Source: Homalodisca vitripennis
Lineage: Eukaryota; Arthropoda; Insecta; Hemiptera; Cicadellidae
Reading direction: 5' to 3'
Assembly (NCBI RefSeq): GCF_021130785.1
Contig: NC_060207.1
Coordinates: 99,923,001 to 99,987,000, forward strand
DNA: 64,000 nucleotides
Shown here: positions 39,214-51,198 of the stretch, in pieces
Numbering within the stretch: position 1 is the first letter of the stretch
How the letters are laid out: each line of letters opens with the position of its first letter
Notes under the pieces: model-generated
What the model was told of the DNA's origin: nothing
Seen by the model: only the letters and a program-made list of their open reading frames with translations
The model's database searches: none
Made by a program: the position numbers and the translations under genes

Positions 39214-39289
39214 GCAACGAGTACAAGAAATTGTGTGAGCGGAGAAAGTGAGGAAGAGTAATTCACTATGATAGAACGTTACATGTGCT
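39214..39289. repeat. Dispersed repeat R2, 5' side of the minisatellite
   Basis: The sequence leading into the minisatellite (GAGCGGAGAAAGTGAGGAAG, AGTAATTCACTATGATAGAA, CGTTACATGTGCTGTTCCAT) has diverged relatives at about 61300 and 61700, where the order GGAAAG..., AGTAA.ACTC/CTA..., GAACGTTCCA... recurs. The minisatellite unit therefore arose inside a dispersed element, not in unique DNA. Confidence 0.6.
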
Positions 39290-40388
39290 GTTCCATCTTT
39301 GTCACTGGAAACCAACTGTGAACGGGATATCCGTTTGTACAATCCGAGGCAGTCTTCCATCTCTGTCACTGGAAACCAACTGTGAACGGGATATCCGTTT
39401 GTACAATCCGAGGCAGTCTTCCATCTCTGTCACTGGAAACCAACTGTGAACGGGATATCCGTTTGTACAATCCGAGGCAGTCTTCCATCTCTGTCACTGG
39501 AAACCAACTGTGAACGGGATATCCGTTTGTACAATCCGAGGCAGTCTTCCATCTCTGTCACTGGAAACCAACTGTGAACGGGATATCCGTTTGTACAATC
39601 CGAGGCAGTCTTCCATCTCTGTCACTGGAAACCAACTGTGAACGAGATATCCGTTTGTACAATCCGAGGCAGTCTTCCATCTCTGTCACTGGAAACCAAC
39701 TGTGAACGGGATATCCGTTTGTACAATCCGAGGCAGTCTTCCATCTCTGTCACTGGAAACCAACTGTGAACGGGATATCCGTTTGTACAATCCGAGGCAG
39801 TCTTCCATCTTTGTCACTGGAAACCAACTGTGAACGGGATATCCGTTTGTACAATCCGAGGCAGTCTTCCATCTCTGTCACTGGAAACCAACTGTGAACG
39901 GGATATCCGTTTGTACAATCCGAGGCAGTCTTCCATCTTTGTCACTGGAAACCAACTGTGAACGGGATATCCGTTTGTACAATCCGAGGCAGTCTTCCAT
40001 CTTTGTCACTGGAAACCAACTGTGAACGGGATATCCGTTTGTACAATCCGAGGCAGTCTTCCATCTTTGTCACTGGAAACCAACTGTGAACGGGATATCC
40101 GTTTGTACAATCCGAGGCAGTCTTCCATCTTTGTCACTGGAAACCAACTGTGAACGGGATATCCGTTTGTACAATCCGAGGCAGTCTTCCATCTTTGTCA
40201 CTGGAAACCAACTGTGAACGGGATATCCGTTTGTACAATCCGAGGCAGTCTTCCATCTTTGTCACTGGAAACCAACTGTGAACGGGATATCCGTTTGTAC
40301 AATCCGAGGCAGTCTTCCATCTTTGTCACTGGAAACCAACTGTGAACGGGATATCCGTTTGTACAATCCGAGGCAGTCTTCCATCTCT
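39290..40388. repeat. Minisatellite: 17 tandem units of 64 bp
   Basis: The landmark GTCACTGG occurs at 39301 and then every 64 bases up to 40325, giving 17 units. Each unit reads GTCACTGGAAACCAACTG, TGAACGGGATATCCGTTTGT, ACAATCCGAGGCAGTCTTCC, ATCTYT. One position alternates: T in unit 1, C in units 2-8, T in 9, C in 10, T in 11-17. One unit near 39643 has CGAG for CGGG. The unit centre CGGGATATCCG is a near-palindrome. Such near-identity means recent amplification by unequal exchange or slippage. The 63-codon minus-strand frame at its left edge is not a gene. Confidence 0.97.
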
Positions 40389-41489
40389 CGTGTTTCGTCC
40401 GTTAAATGCCTAGCAAAAATTGTTTTAAAAGCTATTTGTATATTTTAATATCATAAAGTACATTTCAAAAACTAAAACTTTATTTTTAAATAACTGTACC
40501 TGCTACTGATTCCACTGTTGATTATAGAAGGCAGTTATCCGCGACTTCGCACGCAATTTCATAAATTTTAAAACTGGATGAGGCTTCTGGACGGGAGAAT
40601 CATATTTCTAACGCCAATGTTGAGTTTATATTCTTACCACGATCACGAGAGTATGTTAAGAATGTTAAGAAATATGTATATTTTTGATCAGTGTAATTTC
40701 CTCAGGTCTTACTTAGTTTCTCCATAGTTCATTTCGCCTTTTTCACGATCAAGAAAATATTAAATAAACATCTCTGAGTAGCCTACTTCTGCCATAAGAC
40801 ATCTAAGGTAGAGTACATAACAGTCTTTAAAGTTATAGTAAAAGTTTGATTAAAACTTTGTCTTTTAGTTCTAATACCTTATATTTGCTGAAAATGTACG
40901 GTTAAAAATACATTGACAATGACAATATTTTTGTTTTTTTTTTATTTATAATGAAAAATATATCCATTTTTCACTGTTGAAGTAATAAAAATTTTTTTAC
41001 AACTGTTGGTGCACGTAAATGTTAGACACTAGTAGAACGGACATTTTCGTTTTATAAACTTCAGTTTAAAAGGAAACATTAATTTATTTTTTTACAATTT
41101 TTCAGGAATATTTTATATCGACTATAGCAGATTTTTCCTTTACCTTCGCTGAAAACAATGTTATAAGTTCGTATACTAAGTTATCTTAAAGAGCTAAAGT
41201 AAGTCATTTCAGATATTGTTTTATTTCAATATTTATGTGGTCTAACCGACTCATCTATGTCAAAATATTGGATGTTTTCCTATACTATATTTTAAAATGC
41301 AACATTTGTACTTTGGTATAGTTCCAGGGTATACGGAAATAGAAGAGTCAGTAAAAGCCCATTTATTATTCGGATTTAAATCACAATTTGCATAAATTAA
41401 ATGTGTATACAGTGAACGATATTTAAATTCACCTTCAAAATCCTTGAATCCAGTGATTCCATTAAATCTTCAATTAAAAGTGTTTGTGG
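40389..41489. other. Unassigned AT-rich DNA
   Basis: No gene is visible. TATCGACTATAGCAGATTTT near 41117 shares the GACTATAGCAG core that begins the exon-like repeats at 33625 and 2655, and may mark a further fragment of that family. Confidence 0.4.
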
Positions 41490-41990
41490 AACATAGTGCG
41501 TGTGTGTGTGGGAGTGTGATGTGGGGGAGTGAGCCCTCCCCCAATGTAAGCCGCCCCGACCAACGCGGCTTACTGTAGCGGTCAGCCTCTTGAAAATTCA
41601 GCACCGCTCCCAAGGTTTGTCACACTAATGCAGCAGCCAGATTTCTTCTTGCAGGTACAAGAGTTAACTTGATCTTGATGGCTGCAGACAGATCTGTTTG
41701 GATAACTTCTACGGAGTCTCTAGGCTTTATTGTTCAGGAACGAAGGTAATAGTCTCTACGGATCTGCAACAGTGGGTGCTATAGGCTTCTGATTAGCTCC
41801 TCTCTTGAGACTTTTTCTCTTCTGCTAGTGCCTTGAAACGATTATTCCTTTACTAATCCCCTTGTATCGGTGCTTTAGTTTCCGACTAAAGGGCACTGGC
41901 AACGAAGCTGCTCAACTACCTTTTCTAGAGTTTTTTACCCTTCCTTGTAGTTTCTCCTTGCAAATTAGTGTTAGCGCGATAAAAGCCCAA
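41490..41990. other. GC-rich segment with stem-loops, unknown origin
   Basis: This 500-base stretch is clearly less AT-rich than its surroundings. On the minus strand a 33-codon open piece reads RDSVEVIQTDLSAAIKIKLT then LVPARRNLAAALV, which has protein-like composition but no family I can name. On the plus strand a pyrimidine-rich TTTCTTCTTGCAG at 41642-41654 followed by a 91-base open stretch ending at CGAAG/GTAATAG (41745/41746) could mimic an exon. A mobile-element fragment is the more likely explanation. Confidence 0.4.
41523..41573. repeat. Two adjacent strong stem-loops
   Basis: The first hairpin has arms GGGGGAG (41523-41529) and CTCCCCC (41536-41542) with a six-base loop. The second has arms GTAAGCCGC (41546-41554) and GCGGCTTAC (41565-41573) with a ten-base loop. 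All pairs are Watson-Crick, and only three bases separate the hairpins. Perfect GC-rich arms stand out in this AT-rich context. An RNA structure at the end of a retroelement is possible. Confidence 0.85.
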
Positions 41991-44065
41991 AAACGTCCAC
42001 TTGCGCCGAAAATCTTTTAAAAAAGACACCTGGTATCCTTGGAAATAAATAACAATAAGAAATTTACTTTTATGTTCTTGTTTCCATGGCTATATTAGAA
42101 ATTATTACCAAACTTATATTCCCACGTAAGTCGTGTTGAAAATTTATTTTTAAATAGAGTTTCAACATAAGTTTGAATAAAATAAAAATATATCACTCTG
42201 ATTTTTATAAGTTTACTTATTTAATTGTACTTTGTCTGTAAAGTGGAAATATAAAATAACCTAAATTAATTAACTCATGGTATATCACCCTCGTATTTTC
42301 TTGTGTAATATACTACGCGTTTCATCGTACTAACATAAGAATTGAGCATCAAACTGTATGAAAACTATTTATTACACATTATATCTTTATTTATTACCAT
42401 TGCACACAAAACAATTTATCAGTATATGTGAAAATGTTGTTTTGTCAGGTACATTTTCTCTTTTTGGTTAACTTAAGGACCTCTTTATATTTGTTCTCTT
42501 ATAAACTTGTACTCTAACAAGCAATCTTAAGAATCTTTACGAAAGCAGCTTTGTTAATTTACTATTTAAATAATTTTAGTTTTATGTTTTAAGTATTCTG
42601 AGATTTTAAATTTTTTTCCAAAATCATTAGAATAACATGTCTTAATACAATACAGTCGTATATGACAGTTACTTGTTATTCTTATTCAGAAACAGAAAGT
42701 AGTACGAGTACATTGTAGGAACTACTTGCACTCTTCAGTGTGTTCTTTCGCATAGTAGTAAAGTGGTTTTCTTCTATAAGAGATATAATGAGGTTTTGAG
42801 ATTAGGATTATACTTAAGACTATCGTTACCTTCAGAAAAACCACTGTCCAAAAAGTTCTTGTTGTTAGCTTTCAGGCTTGAAAGAACGGTACAATTATGG
42901 ACTTTGAAATAGTAACAGACCTTGACTCGAGATGCATTAATTTACGTTACTCGTGTGCGTAACTGGTCGTACCATCACTGTAATCATCGATATCGATGGC
43001 TGTTATCGATTTTTCATAGTCCTCGTACTCGGTTTCCTAAAACATTTCAGTCAGTTCAATCGATGCCAGTCCTCTTCTTTTGGCCTAACCTGGATCACTG
43101 AGTTGCTTTTCCTCGACATTTTGGTTTCAGAAAATGAATAACTTTAGGTCTGATGACTACGGATTAGGCTACATACTGTACGTATTAAAAAACATATTAA
43201 AGTTAATGCATCATTTGTTTTGTTTTGAAATATAAAATCTTTTTTGCATAGTTGGACGCCTAATATTTCTTCCTCATTTTTACTTTGTATACTATGAAAA
43301 TACTTTTATTAAAGTTTAATATTTATTGAGTAGCCTGTATAAAATATGACATTGAAATATATCCTTATGTTCTGAATTAGTATTAAAAACACGTTAATTC
43401 CCTTTTACACATTAATCACTATATTAGTTTGTAGGCTGTAAATATACTTCCCATTGAAACTGCACAGAACAGTAAGGTATAACTTCTTATAGGTTCTGTT
43501 AGATATATATCTACTAGCAGTTACCCGCAGGTTTACACACAGTTTTCAAAATCGGGCCATAGATTTCTTAGTGAAACATGATATAATAATATAATGGATC
43601 CCAACGATTTTTTTTAAACATAAGTAGACATATCAGGTACCTGTTAGTTCAGTATCCATGGTTGAGATATTCAAAACGTTAGTAAAGTTTTATTGGTTCT
43701 ATTATAGGTTTTGTTGTATGAATACAATAAATATAAGTTTCAAAAACATAATTTGGTTAACAACTTTCGGAAGTTTATATAAATTTTCTATCTAAAGTAT
43801 TTCAATTGCCATAGTTAAGTTTAACTTTTTCTCCGATAAGAAAATAATACATAATAATGTAAGAAAATACATACCAACAAACATTAACTTCGTCGAATAA
43901 AAAGCGTCTATTTTCGGCTGTCCTTAATTTACATTCTGCCATATAATTTTTCGTGCCATAGGAATAGGATTTTTTTATTTTATTTTTTTTTTGCTGATAC
44001 AGAGAATATATAATTTACGTACGACTGAAAAGTTACAGTGGTCCAAAAGAGTCGGATACGACCAA
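41991..44065. other. Unassigned AT-rich DNA
   Basis: No gene I can support. A 62-codon plus-strand frame at 42953 has no recognisable motif and begins at a non-ATG codon. ATATATCTACTAGCAGTTACCC near 43506 resembles a common dispersed-repeat end in insects but is too short to assign. Confidence 0.4.
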
Positions 44066-44204
44066 TTAAATTAAATTGCTCTCTAATTTATTTACAGTTC
44101 CATATATGAGTTTATATTCTTGTACTGACAAAGGAAATAAACACATATGTGAGTTGATTTTTATAATGTTGATTTTATATGCCCCCGAGAAAATATATGC
44201 ATAC

Positions 44205-44458
44205 GTAAGCGTACCAAGATTACTTGGTCCAAATGCACCAAGTAGGCTACTTCCGTCGCTTTTATTCTGCTTCTTGTATAAGAGGAAGAGTGAGCCATCC
44301 TTTTGTTTTTCCTTTAAATACAGTAATATTGGGAGACAACCAGTTTCAATAACCTTATGTGCTAAACATTCACAACTTTGCACATCAATGTGGGATTTGG
44401 AACACGGTTTAAATATTATTTTTAATGTATTAGATGGTTTATTCGTCACTGGTGCAAT
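44205..44458 (-). CDS. Candidate internal exon of an unrecognised gene (minus strand)
   Basis: On the minus strand a pyrimidine-rich CCTATTTAACTCTTATTTTA ending in AG (44460-44459) is followed at once by an open frame, IAPVTNKPSNTLKIIFKPCS, then KSHIDVQSCECLAHKVIETG, CLPILLYLKEKQKDGSLFLL, YKKQNKSDGSSLLGAFGPSN, LGTL. The frame has no upstream ATG, as expected for an internal exon. It stays open to a stop near 44066, but the composition degrades, and a GTATGC at 44204-44199 is a plausible donor, giving about 254 bases. The residue mix is protein-like and unlike the AT-rich noise around it. I cannot name the family, and no partner exon is visible. A processed fragment is an alternative. An overlapping 128-codon plus-strand frame is taken as its shadow. 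Confidence 0.4.
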
Positions 44459-44462
44459 CTAA

Positions 44463-47400
44463 AATAAGAGTTAAATAGGAACTTTGTCATTGAAATATGC
44501 GTAACACTACTGCGATCAAGCACTGCATAATTATTCAACATTTTCTAAACTTTAAATGTACACACAAATATCGTTGCACAAATAGACCAACACAAAAAGC
44601 CACTTATTTATACCATGTATTGATAATAATTACAAATCAGTACATTCCGTAAATAGATATTTTAAATATGTATACTGTTGAATAAATATTATTAGCCGCA
44701 TAAGCATAATGTGAACAGTTTATAATGCATATTCGATGCATAAATATCATTAATACATTTATGATCTTAATTAAACGTCTTATCTTAATTTTGATTTTGT
44801 TTTAATGTACCCATTTCTCAAACAAACAAAAGCCTTGTTTAAATTATAAGTATTATTTGTATTGCTAAAATGAATGTTTCTTGTATTAGAAAACATCAAA
44901 ACTTAAGATAGAATAATTCAATTTAGATTTAAACTGTATACACTTTTATTAGAGGTAATTGAATAATAACAAAATGAGAATCGAAAATTGTATTCACTCA
45001 CGAATCTTCTATTTTCCAACAACTGATGTCTGAGAAATATTGCTTCGCTTTGAAAACTATTCAATATTGGATTGAATAAGTCTGAAAAGTTTATGATAAA
45101 GCTCATTAAGAATAATGACGATCTATTATAATACTAAAAAATATTTACACTAAAATTTTTTATAAGACATTTTAGAATAAATTGTAGATGTAAAGAACAC
45201 AAGAAATCAACTTAAAAATTAAGTTGGTTTCATTACATTTTAATCACTAAATCGAATTCGTATTTTCTCGAAATAACTAATACAAGACCTATTTCTAATA
45301 AGTGAATAACTTAAATAAGAATAATAATTACTTTATTAATATTATTAAAGTTATTAAATAAACTTTACTGAATAAACTCTAATAATAACTTACATTCTTT
45401 TAGTAACAGTGTTATAATAGTTTAATTTATTGAGACGTTCAGCTATTTTACCTGTGCTAACAGTGTGAAAATAAACTTCTAATGAAAATTCTGCTTAATG
45501 TTGTGAAAACGTTGTACTTACACGAGGACTCGTTATTCGTGTTATTTAGTATTCATGAACTGATTACACAGACAGGTACCTAATTATGTTTACCATCCCT
45601 GCGGACAATGAGAAGGGAGATTCCTACGGGAGGTACAATATGTCGGACTAAATAATTCTATTTAAGTGATAAAAAAGTTTGCATCACTTGGTCACAGCTT
45701 CACTACCAACAACTGTTCGTCAACCTGTATAAGGTATGCATTTATTATAGTAATCAGCCTTGCACAACGATTATTGAACTCCTGACATCAATATATGAGG
45801 TAAGGATTTACTCCCCAGAGGAACGCAGTAAAACAGTAAGTTGTGTTGGGGCCATATAGGCACGAATGTAGTCTTCTAGACTATTGCTTTTTTAGATTTA
45901 TACGAAAGTTCTACGAAACAAGATTTAATCGGGGTTATTTACTCAAGGCGTTGTACATACGCCTTATGCATGCATAGATGTAATATATAATCAATATGGA
46001 TGTTTAATAGAATTAATGGCAACCAAAGTCATTTCTTGAATGTCTTTTAAGTTGAGAAATAAATGGAGCCATTCGAGCTACGCTCATTTCGTGCAACTAA
46101 TTTAATTTAATATTCCGTTCATACAAAAAAGTTATATTTAAATGTCAGTGTTAACTGAGGACATTTATTACATATCGCTTTGAGTTGTTTTAAGGTCTCC
46201 AACACAACGACTTAAAGCGTATTATGGATTTTACGTCTAATCGGCTGAACATGGTATGGAGCTTCGAGGCACATGTATTATCGTCATAGCTGGCACAGTC
46301 GAGCTATGAAACAACATTCCACAAATGTAACGCTATGATCATGTAAAAAGTATTGGTGTTTTCTGTATATTTTTCCCTATCCGTTATGCATTGACAAGGA
46401 TTGAATACCATCTGCTGACCACTGTGCGTTTGAAGGATGTATAAACGGAAACATTAATACCTATATTCTATGAATGACTACCTAGTACTGAAAATTTCTT
46501 TCAAGTAATTATACTACCTGATGTTGCTCGTCTAGGCTATGCCCAGTTTATGGCATATCTACCAATAAAGATGAGAACTGTGATATCTGCCGCTTGGAGC
46601 GCTAACACAAACCGTTGTCTATAATATTTAACGATTGCCATAACCATAAAAACGCCTATATTTATTAAATAAAATGTTCAAAATTAATAGGTATAATCGT
46701 GATGATGACATAGGTATGTCATCATGAATAATGTATGTTGACTTAATAATAGCTTCAGAAGAATTATAATAACATTTAGTTTTCTGTATATAATTTGTTT
46801 GATTTTATTTTCATTTTATTTTATACATGCATTATTTCTTTCCTTTTTTCCGGATTATAGAACTACAAATGGGAAGCAATAAGTCTACATAGACTAAAAC
46901 TTAGAACCGTTTAAATTTTAAGGAATTGTTTTGATATGAATTCGTTTTTTTTCCGTAGATTACATTATTACATAATATGAATCTATGGAGGTGTATGTTT
47001 CAATATTTTTATTAATCTAAATGTCTAAGTTGTAGGATTAGCAAGCTCTTACAAAACCAAAATTAGGAAAAGAGGAGAAAACGCTTTTTTCACTCTTAGG
47101 AAAATCTTATCAGCTGTATAGTAATCGACGATGATGTATATGACTCAGTAACGTAAAAACAAAGGATAATGGAGACAGTATGTGTTGGCAAAATAAGACC
47201 CAATTGATGCCTTTGAACATAACACGAAGAATATTTCTTGGAAAAACAAAGATTCTGCATAATTGCTTATAATGTGAAATTACCTATATGTATGTCCTGA
47301 AAATCGACACACCCAGTATCCTCTTCCGAAAATTACATTTCGTGATTTACCTTGTAGTGAATTGTCGAAAATCCTTTTGGAGACTTTAAAATCACAAGCA

Positions 47401-48500
47401 ATAAAAAGTTTTTCTTTCATTAAAATGATAAAAACTTCGTAGGAGAGGTGAAATACTTTTAGTTAATTAATTCCTACAGTTTATTAAACTTTTATGTTAA
47501 AAGTATATTCGCCAATGTACGAGTTTCATAAACTCTCGGAATAATTGAATCGTGTCTCAGAGAATACAAACCATTAAACAATAAAGTACTAAAACTCCCG
47601 GACCTATCAGTTCCTAGTATAAGAAAGAGTGTATGCTCAGATAAAGATGGATTAAAAGATAAAATTAAGAAAGTATAAGTGGCTTTTATAAACATAATTT
47701 ATTAACTGTCAGTGCTAACGAAACATGAGAATAATCTCTAACTCAGAAAAATAAAACTAGAGATAAATTTGTGTTTACGTTAATCCCTTATGTGCCGGGG
47801 TATCGAAGAAAATTAGAAGAGTAGGATAGTAGGTATTCCTATTACAAACATTAGAACTACGTTTAAAACACGTAGCTTACTGTGGGAATTTTTCGTAAAA
47901 ACAGTACTAAGCATGGCATGCAGGATTCCAGAACTGTGTTTGAAATATAAAACGTTAGTCAGTGAATACATTGACTAGAAAAAATTGCATTAAACGTTAG
48001 CACAAAAGAAGGCGAGGAAATATGAGTAAGTGACTAACATAAAAGTACTAAAATTTCTCCTCATTGGTATAAATTGGTACAATACATAGAATATCTCAAT
48101 TATTAAAAGATTTTGGAGCTTCATACTTTTTATGAGCGGACAACCACTAAACGAACCGTCAGTTAAAATTAGACAATGCCTAATTACATACCGTTTTGGT
48201 AGCAAATATTGACAAAATAAAAACCACTAAAGAATGTTAATACATAACGTATATACAAATTAAACTAGTCAGTGGTCAGTGCTAGATTATTTTGAGCAGA
48301 CGTATTGTGTGGCGTGTGTTTTAGTTAATTTTAATCTAGATCTTATTGGTATGTTAGGTTAGATATTATAGACCAAATTACAGACTACAGACTTTGAAAT
48401 GTAATTATACCGATATTTTGTATTACCGAATGACGACAAATGATTAAAACAATATTACCTTCACAGCCCTATCATCGTAAAAAATATTTTAATCAAGAGT
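44463..48500. other. Unassigned AT-rich DNA
   Basis: Long stretch with no gene I can support; minus-strand frames of 62-71 codons at 44918, 47492 and 47990 carry no motif. CCGTTATGCATTGACAAGGATT near 46380 resembles the outer arm of the array hairpin module (GCTTATGCGTTGACGGATT) and may be a dispersed relative. Confidence 0.4.
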
Positions 48501-48529
48501 TATTAATACACAAGTCCTATTTTAATTGT

Positions 48530-48720
48530 TTTATTCATGTACACGTCACGCTTTACGGCATCGTCAGTTTAATAAATTTGTGTTCTCAATATTCTAGCTG
48601 TCATAGATTTAGCTAAAATAATGTCGATCGGCAACGGAGTTGTGCATTTGACCCTTCTTCAGCACATACAGATAATAACTAGTAAAAATAATACTCACAC
48701 ATCCTGTGTCTAACTAGAAT
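48530..48720 (-). mobile_element. Possible LINE/Penelope-type tail
   Basis: On the minus strand, TGCTGAAGAAGGGTCAAATG near 48676 begins a less AT-rich tract reading on through CTCCGTTGCCGATCGACAT and GACGATGCCGTAAAGCGTGA toward 48540. A CTGAAGA followed by a short structured tract is typical of 3' regions of several insect retroelements. No coding part is visible next to it. Confidence 0.25.
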
Positions 48721-51160
48721 ATAATTGAGTAAAACATACCCTATTTCAAGTTTAAACAAGTGTATTTTGAACGAGCTATGTTTAAAAAAAATTTCCGTAA
48801 TTATAATTAACATTATTAAAACCCCATGATAATTCTATATTTTTCTTTTGCAAGTCGGAGTCACAAATACATGTATGGATTAATAATGTTCCTTTGAAAA
48901 GTTTAAAATATTTGGAAAAATATCTTAGAATTAGAAAACTACATGTATTTCATAATGTCCGTGATCACTTTTACAAATTATTATAAAGTAATTAGCGCTT
49001 GCATGCTGCGTATATCCATCACGTATTACGGCAGTGCATATGTATTGTGTACAGATATTTGGTGTGCCAATGTCTTGATGGTTTGGAGGATGTACTTTTT
49101 GAGAAGCTTATGTTCGACACCTGAGGAGAAAAAGTTACCTTCCGTCATAAATAACGATGGAAATGAACTCATACCTTTACAAGCAATCCATCGTCATTAA
49201 TATACCTTACAAACAATGCATTTTTATGTTTGATCGTTACTCATCTTAAACCATTTTATTAATTAGATTTACGATAAATTATAAACAGAAATTTCACATG
49301 TTATACTATATATTTTACGGAATACCAGCCTGAAACATTACACGATAAATTCGGTTGAACTTTTGAGTATGATTGTATAAGATGCATTCAGGCTAAGCCA
49401 AATATTGTACTATTATTAATTTGAGACTAAGTAAAGTAAACGTGTATTATCAAATATTTTAAGTTTTATATGGATTTATATCAGCAACTATTAATTCAGC
49501 ACGTTATAGCGCGTTATGAGCCATATTTTAAATTTAAATAAACTAAAAACTTTTTTCCCAAGATACCAATAGTTTTATACACTTAAATAAATATGTTAAA
49601 GCTATATCATTACTCACTTAATGCTGGTCTGCCAACTAATATATTTAATTACTTATTTATCCTGAATAAGTTGCAATTACTTAATAACTTAGTTATGTGT
49701 AGTTATTAACCTGTATCTTAATCCTCAAGGACTGCTAAGTTGCCAGTAAGTACACGCTATAACTATCACAAATACAGTTTGTCCCTGAGTCCACATATAA
49801 TGTTTTCAGTTAGCATATAAAGCGTCTTTATATCTTTATGTGGTCTAATAATAATAGCGGAGATGTCGGAGAGAGATTGAAGCACATCAACCCTTCCATT
49901 GTGAGTTGAGAGGTGGGAGACCCTTATGCTGGCCCTCGTACCTGGCTCTACGTAATCATGATAATGGTTAACTCTAGTGAACGGATACGTCATATACTTC
50001 ACATTGTAATCAATCGGTAACGTTTGATAAGGCGATTCATAGAATAGACAACTACTTTAGACGCTATATATGGTTTGTTGTTATGGCTATATTACAATGC
50101 ATTGTGTGGATTATTACAATAACTTAATATTAAATAACATATTGTGTTGTAGTTTATTACGGGGAGAGCAATTTTCCTTTCCAGCATTCTTCTGCCCCTT
50201 CTCTAATTGACTACTATCCTGTGCGTGGATTTTATCAAACATAATAAGGGAAATATTCAGTGCAGTACTAGGTTTAGAGTACTGATAAAAAGTTTTCAGG
50301 ATATACATTAGACATTTATTTCATCCATTCACGATTCGGCCTCTTATCATAATAGTTTTTTCCACTTTCCTCTGTCTTATAATTTATTTTCTAGATTTGC
50401 CTGTTTTGGATAATGTAGTAGTTAACCGAGCGGATGTTTGATTAGTGCCGCGCTCTATCGAATGAGAGAAAAAGTGAGTGAAGTATGTGATTGTCCTTTA
50501 CCTGACACTACAATACATATTCAAAAATAGATCGCGTCTCCGACCCAACGCTACCCTTATTGTAATAACCGAACTGCCCGGTTATTGCAACCTCTGTATC
50601 TCTTTTCGTAAACCCCGATGAATTATGCAGTCTTTATATACCCTTCTCTTAAAATCCGTTTATTCAAATTCCATCAATTTATAGTTTGTCACATTTGCCC
50701 CTGTTAATCATTAGCGTTTTGTAAGAGTCATCTAGTACTATGTATGATCCAGACATCAGGATGCGCTTCTACGGGTTAAACAAAAGCTACGTGATACGAT
50801 GCGAATAAGACACCCCTAGTGATCCCTCCAGGTTCCCGTCCTGACCTCTCCGCAAGGTCATACCAACAAATAAGATAAACCAACATTACCATAGACTATT
50901 TTAAACCTTGTTTTAATCTCTTAAAACCCATTTGCTTTTCATCTTAATTCACTATTTATTTATAAGCTGTTTTGGTCAAAGGCAAGTATTCATACTACAA
51001 ATACTTAACGAAATCAACAGTTACAGATGATTAAATATCACAATCAATAAAACTAACTCTGCAGACGTTACCTATTACGGACGACCGGATATATTTAGAT
51101 TGGTTATATCGATGCACAATTCTCCCAATGCCTAGTACTTGTGCAGATATCAAGTTATAT
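48721..51160. other. Unassigned DNA with a few less AT-rich islands
   Basis: An 85-codon plus-strand frame at 48943-49200 and a 78-codon minus-strand frame at 49766-50002 have mixed composition but no family I recognise and no convincing splice sites. At 50420-50470 the tract GAGCGGATG...GCCGCGCTCTATCGAATGAG looks like a D-arm and anticodon arm of a tRNA-like sequence, but no T-arm follows. AATAACCG/CGGTTATT at 50560-50585 is a small hairpin. Confidence 0.35.
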
Positions 51161-51198
51161 AATATTATTGATAATTACATATAATTATCAATAATATT
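51161..51198. repeat. AT-rich perfect inverted repeat
   Basis: Arms 51161-51177 and 51182-51198 (AATATTATTGATAATTA and its complement) are perfectly complementary over 17 bases with a four-base loop. This may be a cruciform-forming site or a tiny hairpin insertion. No target-site duplication is evident. Confidence 0.85.

Noticed and set aside
39178..39369. 63-codon minus-strand frame at the minisatellite
   Set aside because: It reads through one minisatellite unit and R2 sequence; it has no independent support.
39290..40388. CRISPR-like array
   Set aside because: There are no unique spacers: the whole 64-bp unit repeats without variable segments, so it is a minisatellite. The context is also eukaryotic.
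44076..44462. 128-codon plus-strand frame
   Set aside because: It fully overlaps the better-supported minus-strand candidate exon and starts at a non-ATG codon; treated as its shadow.
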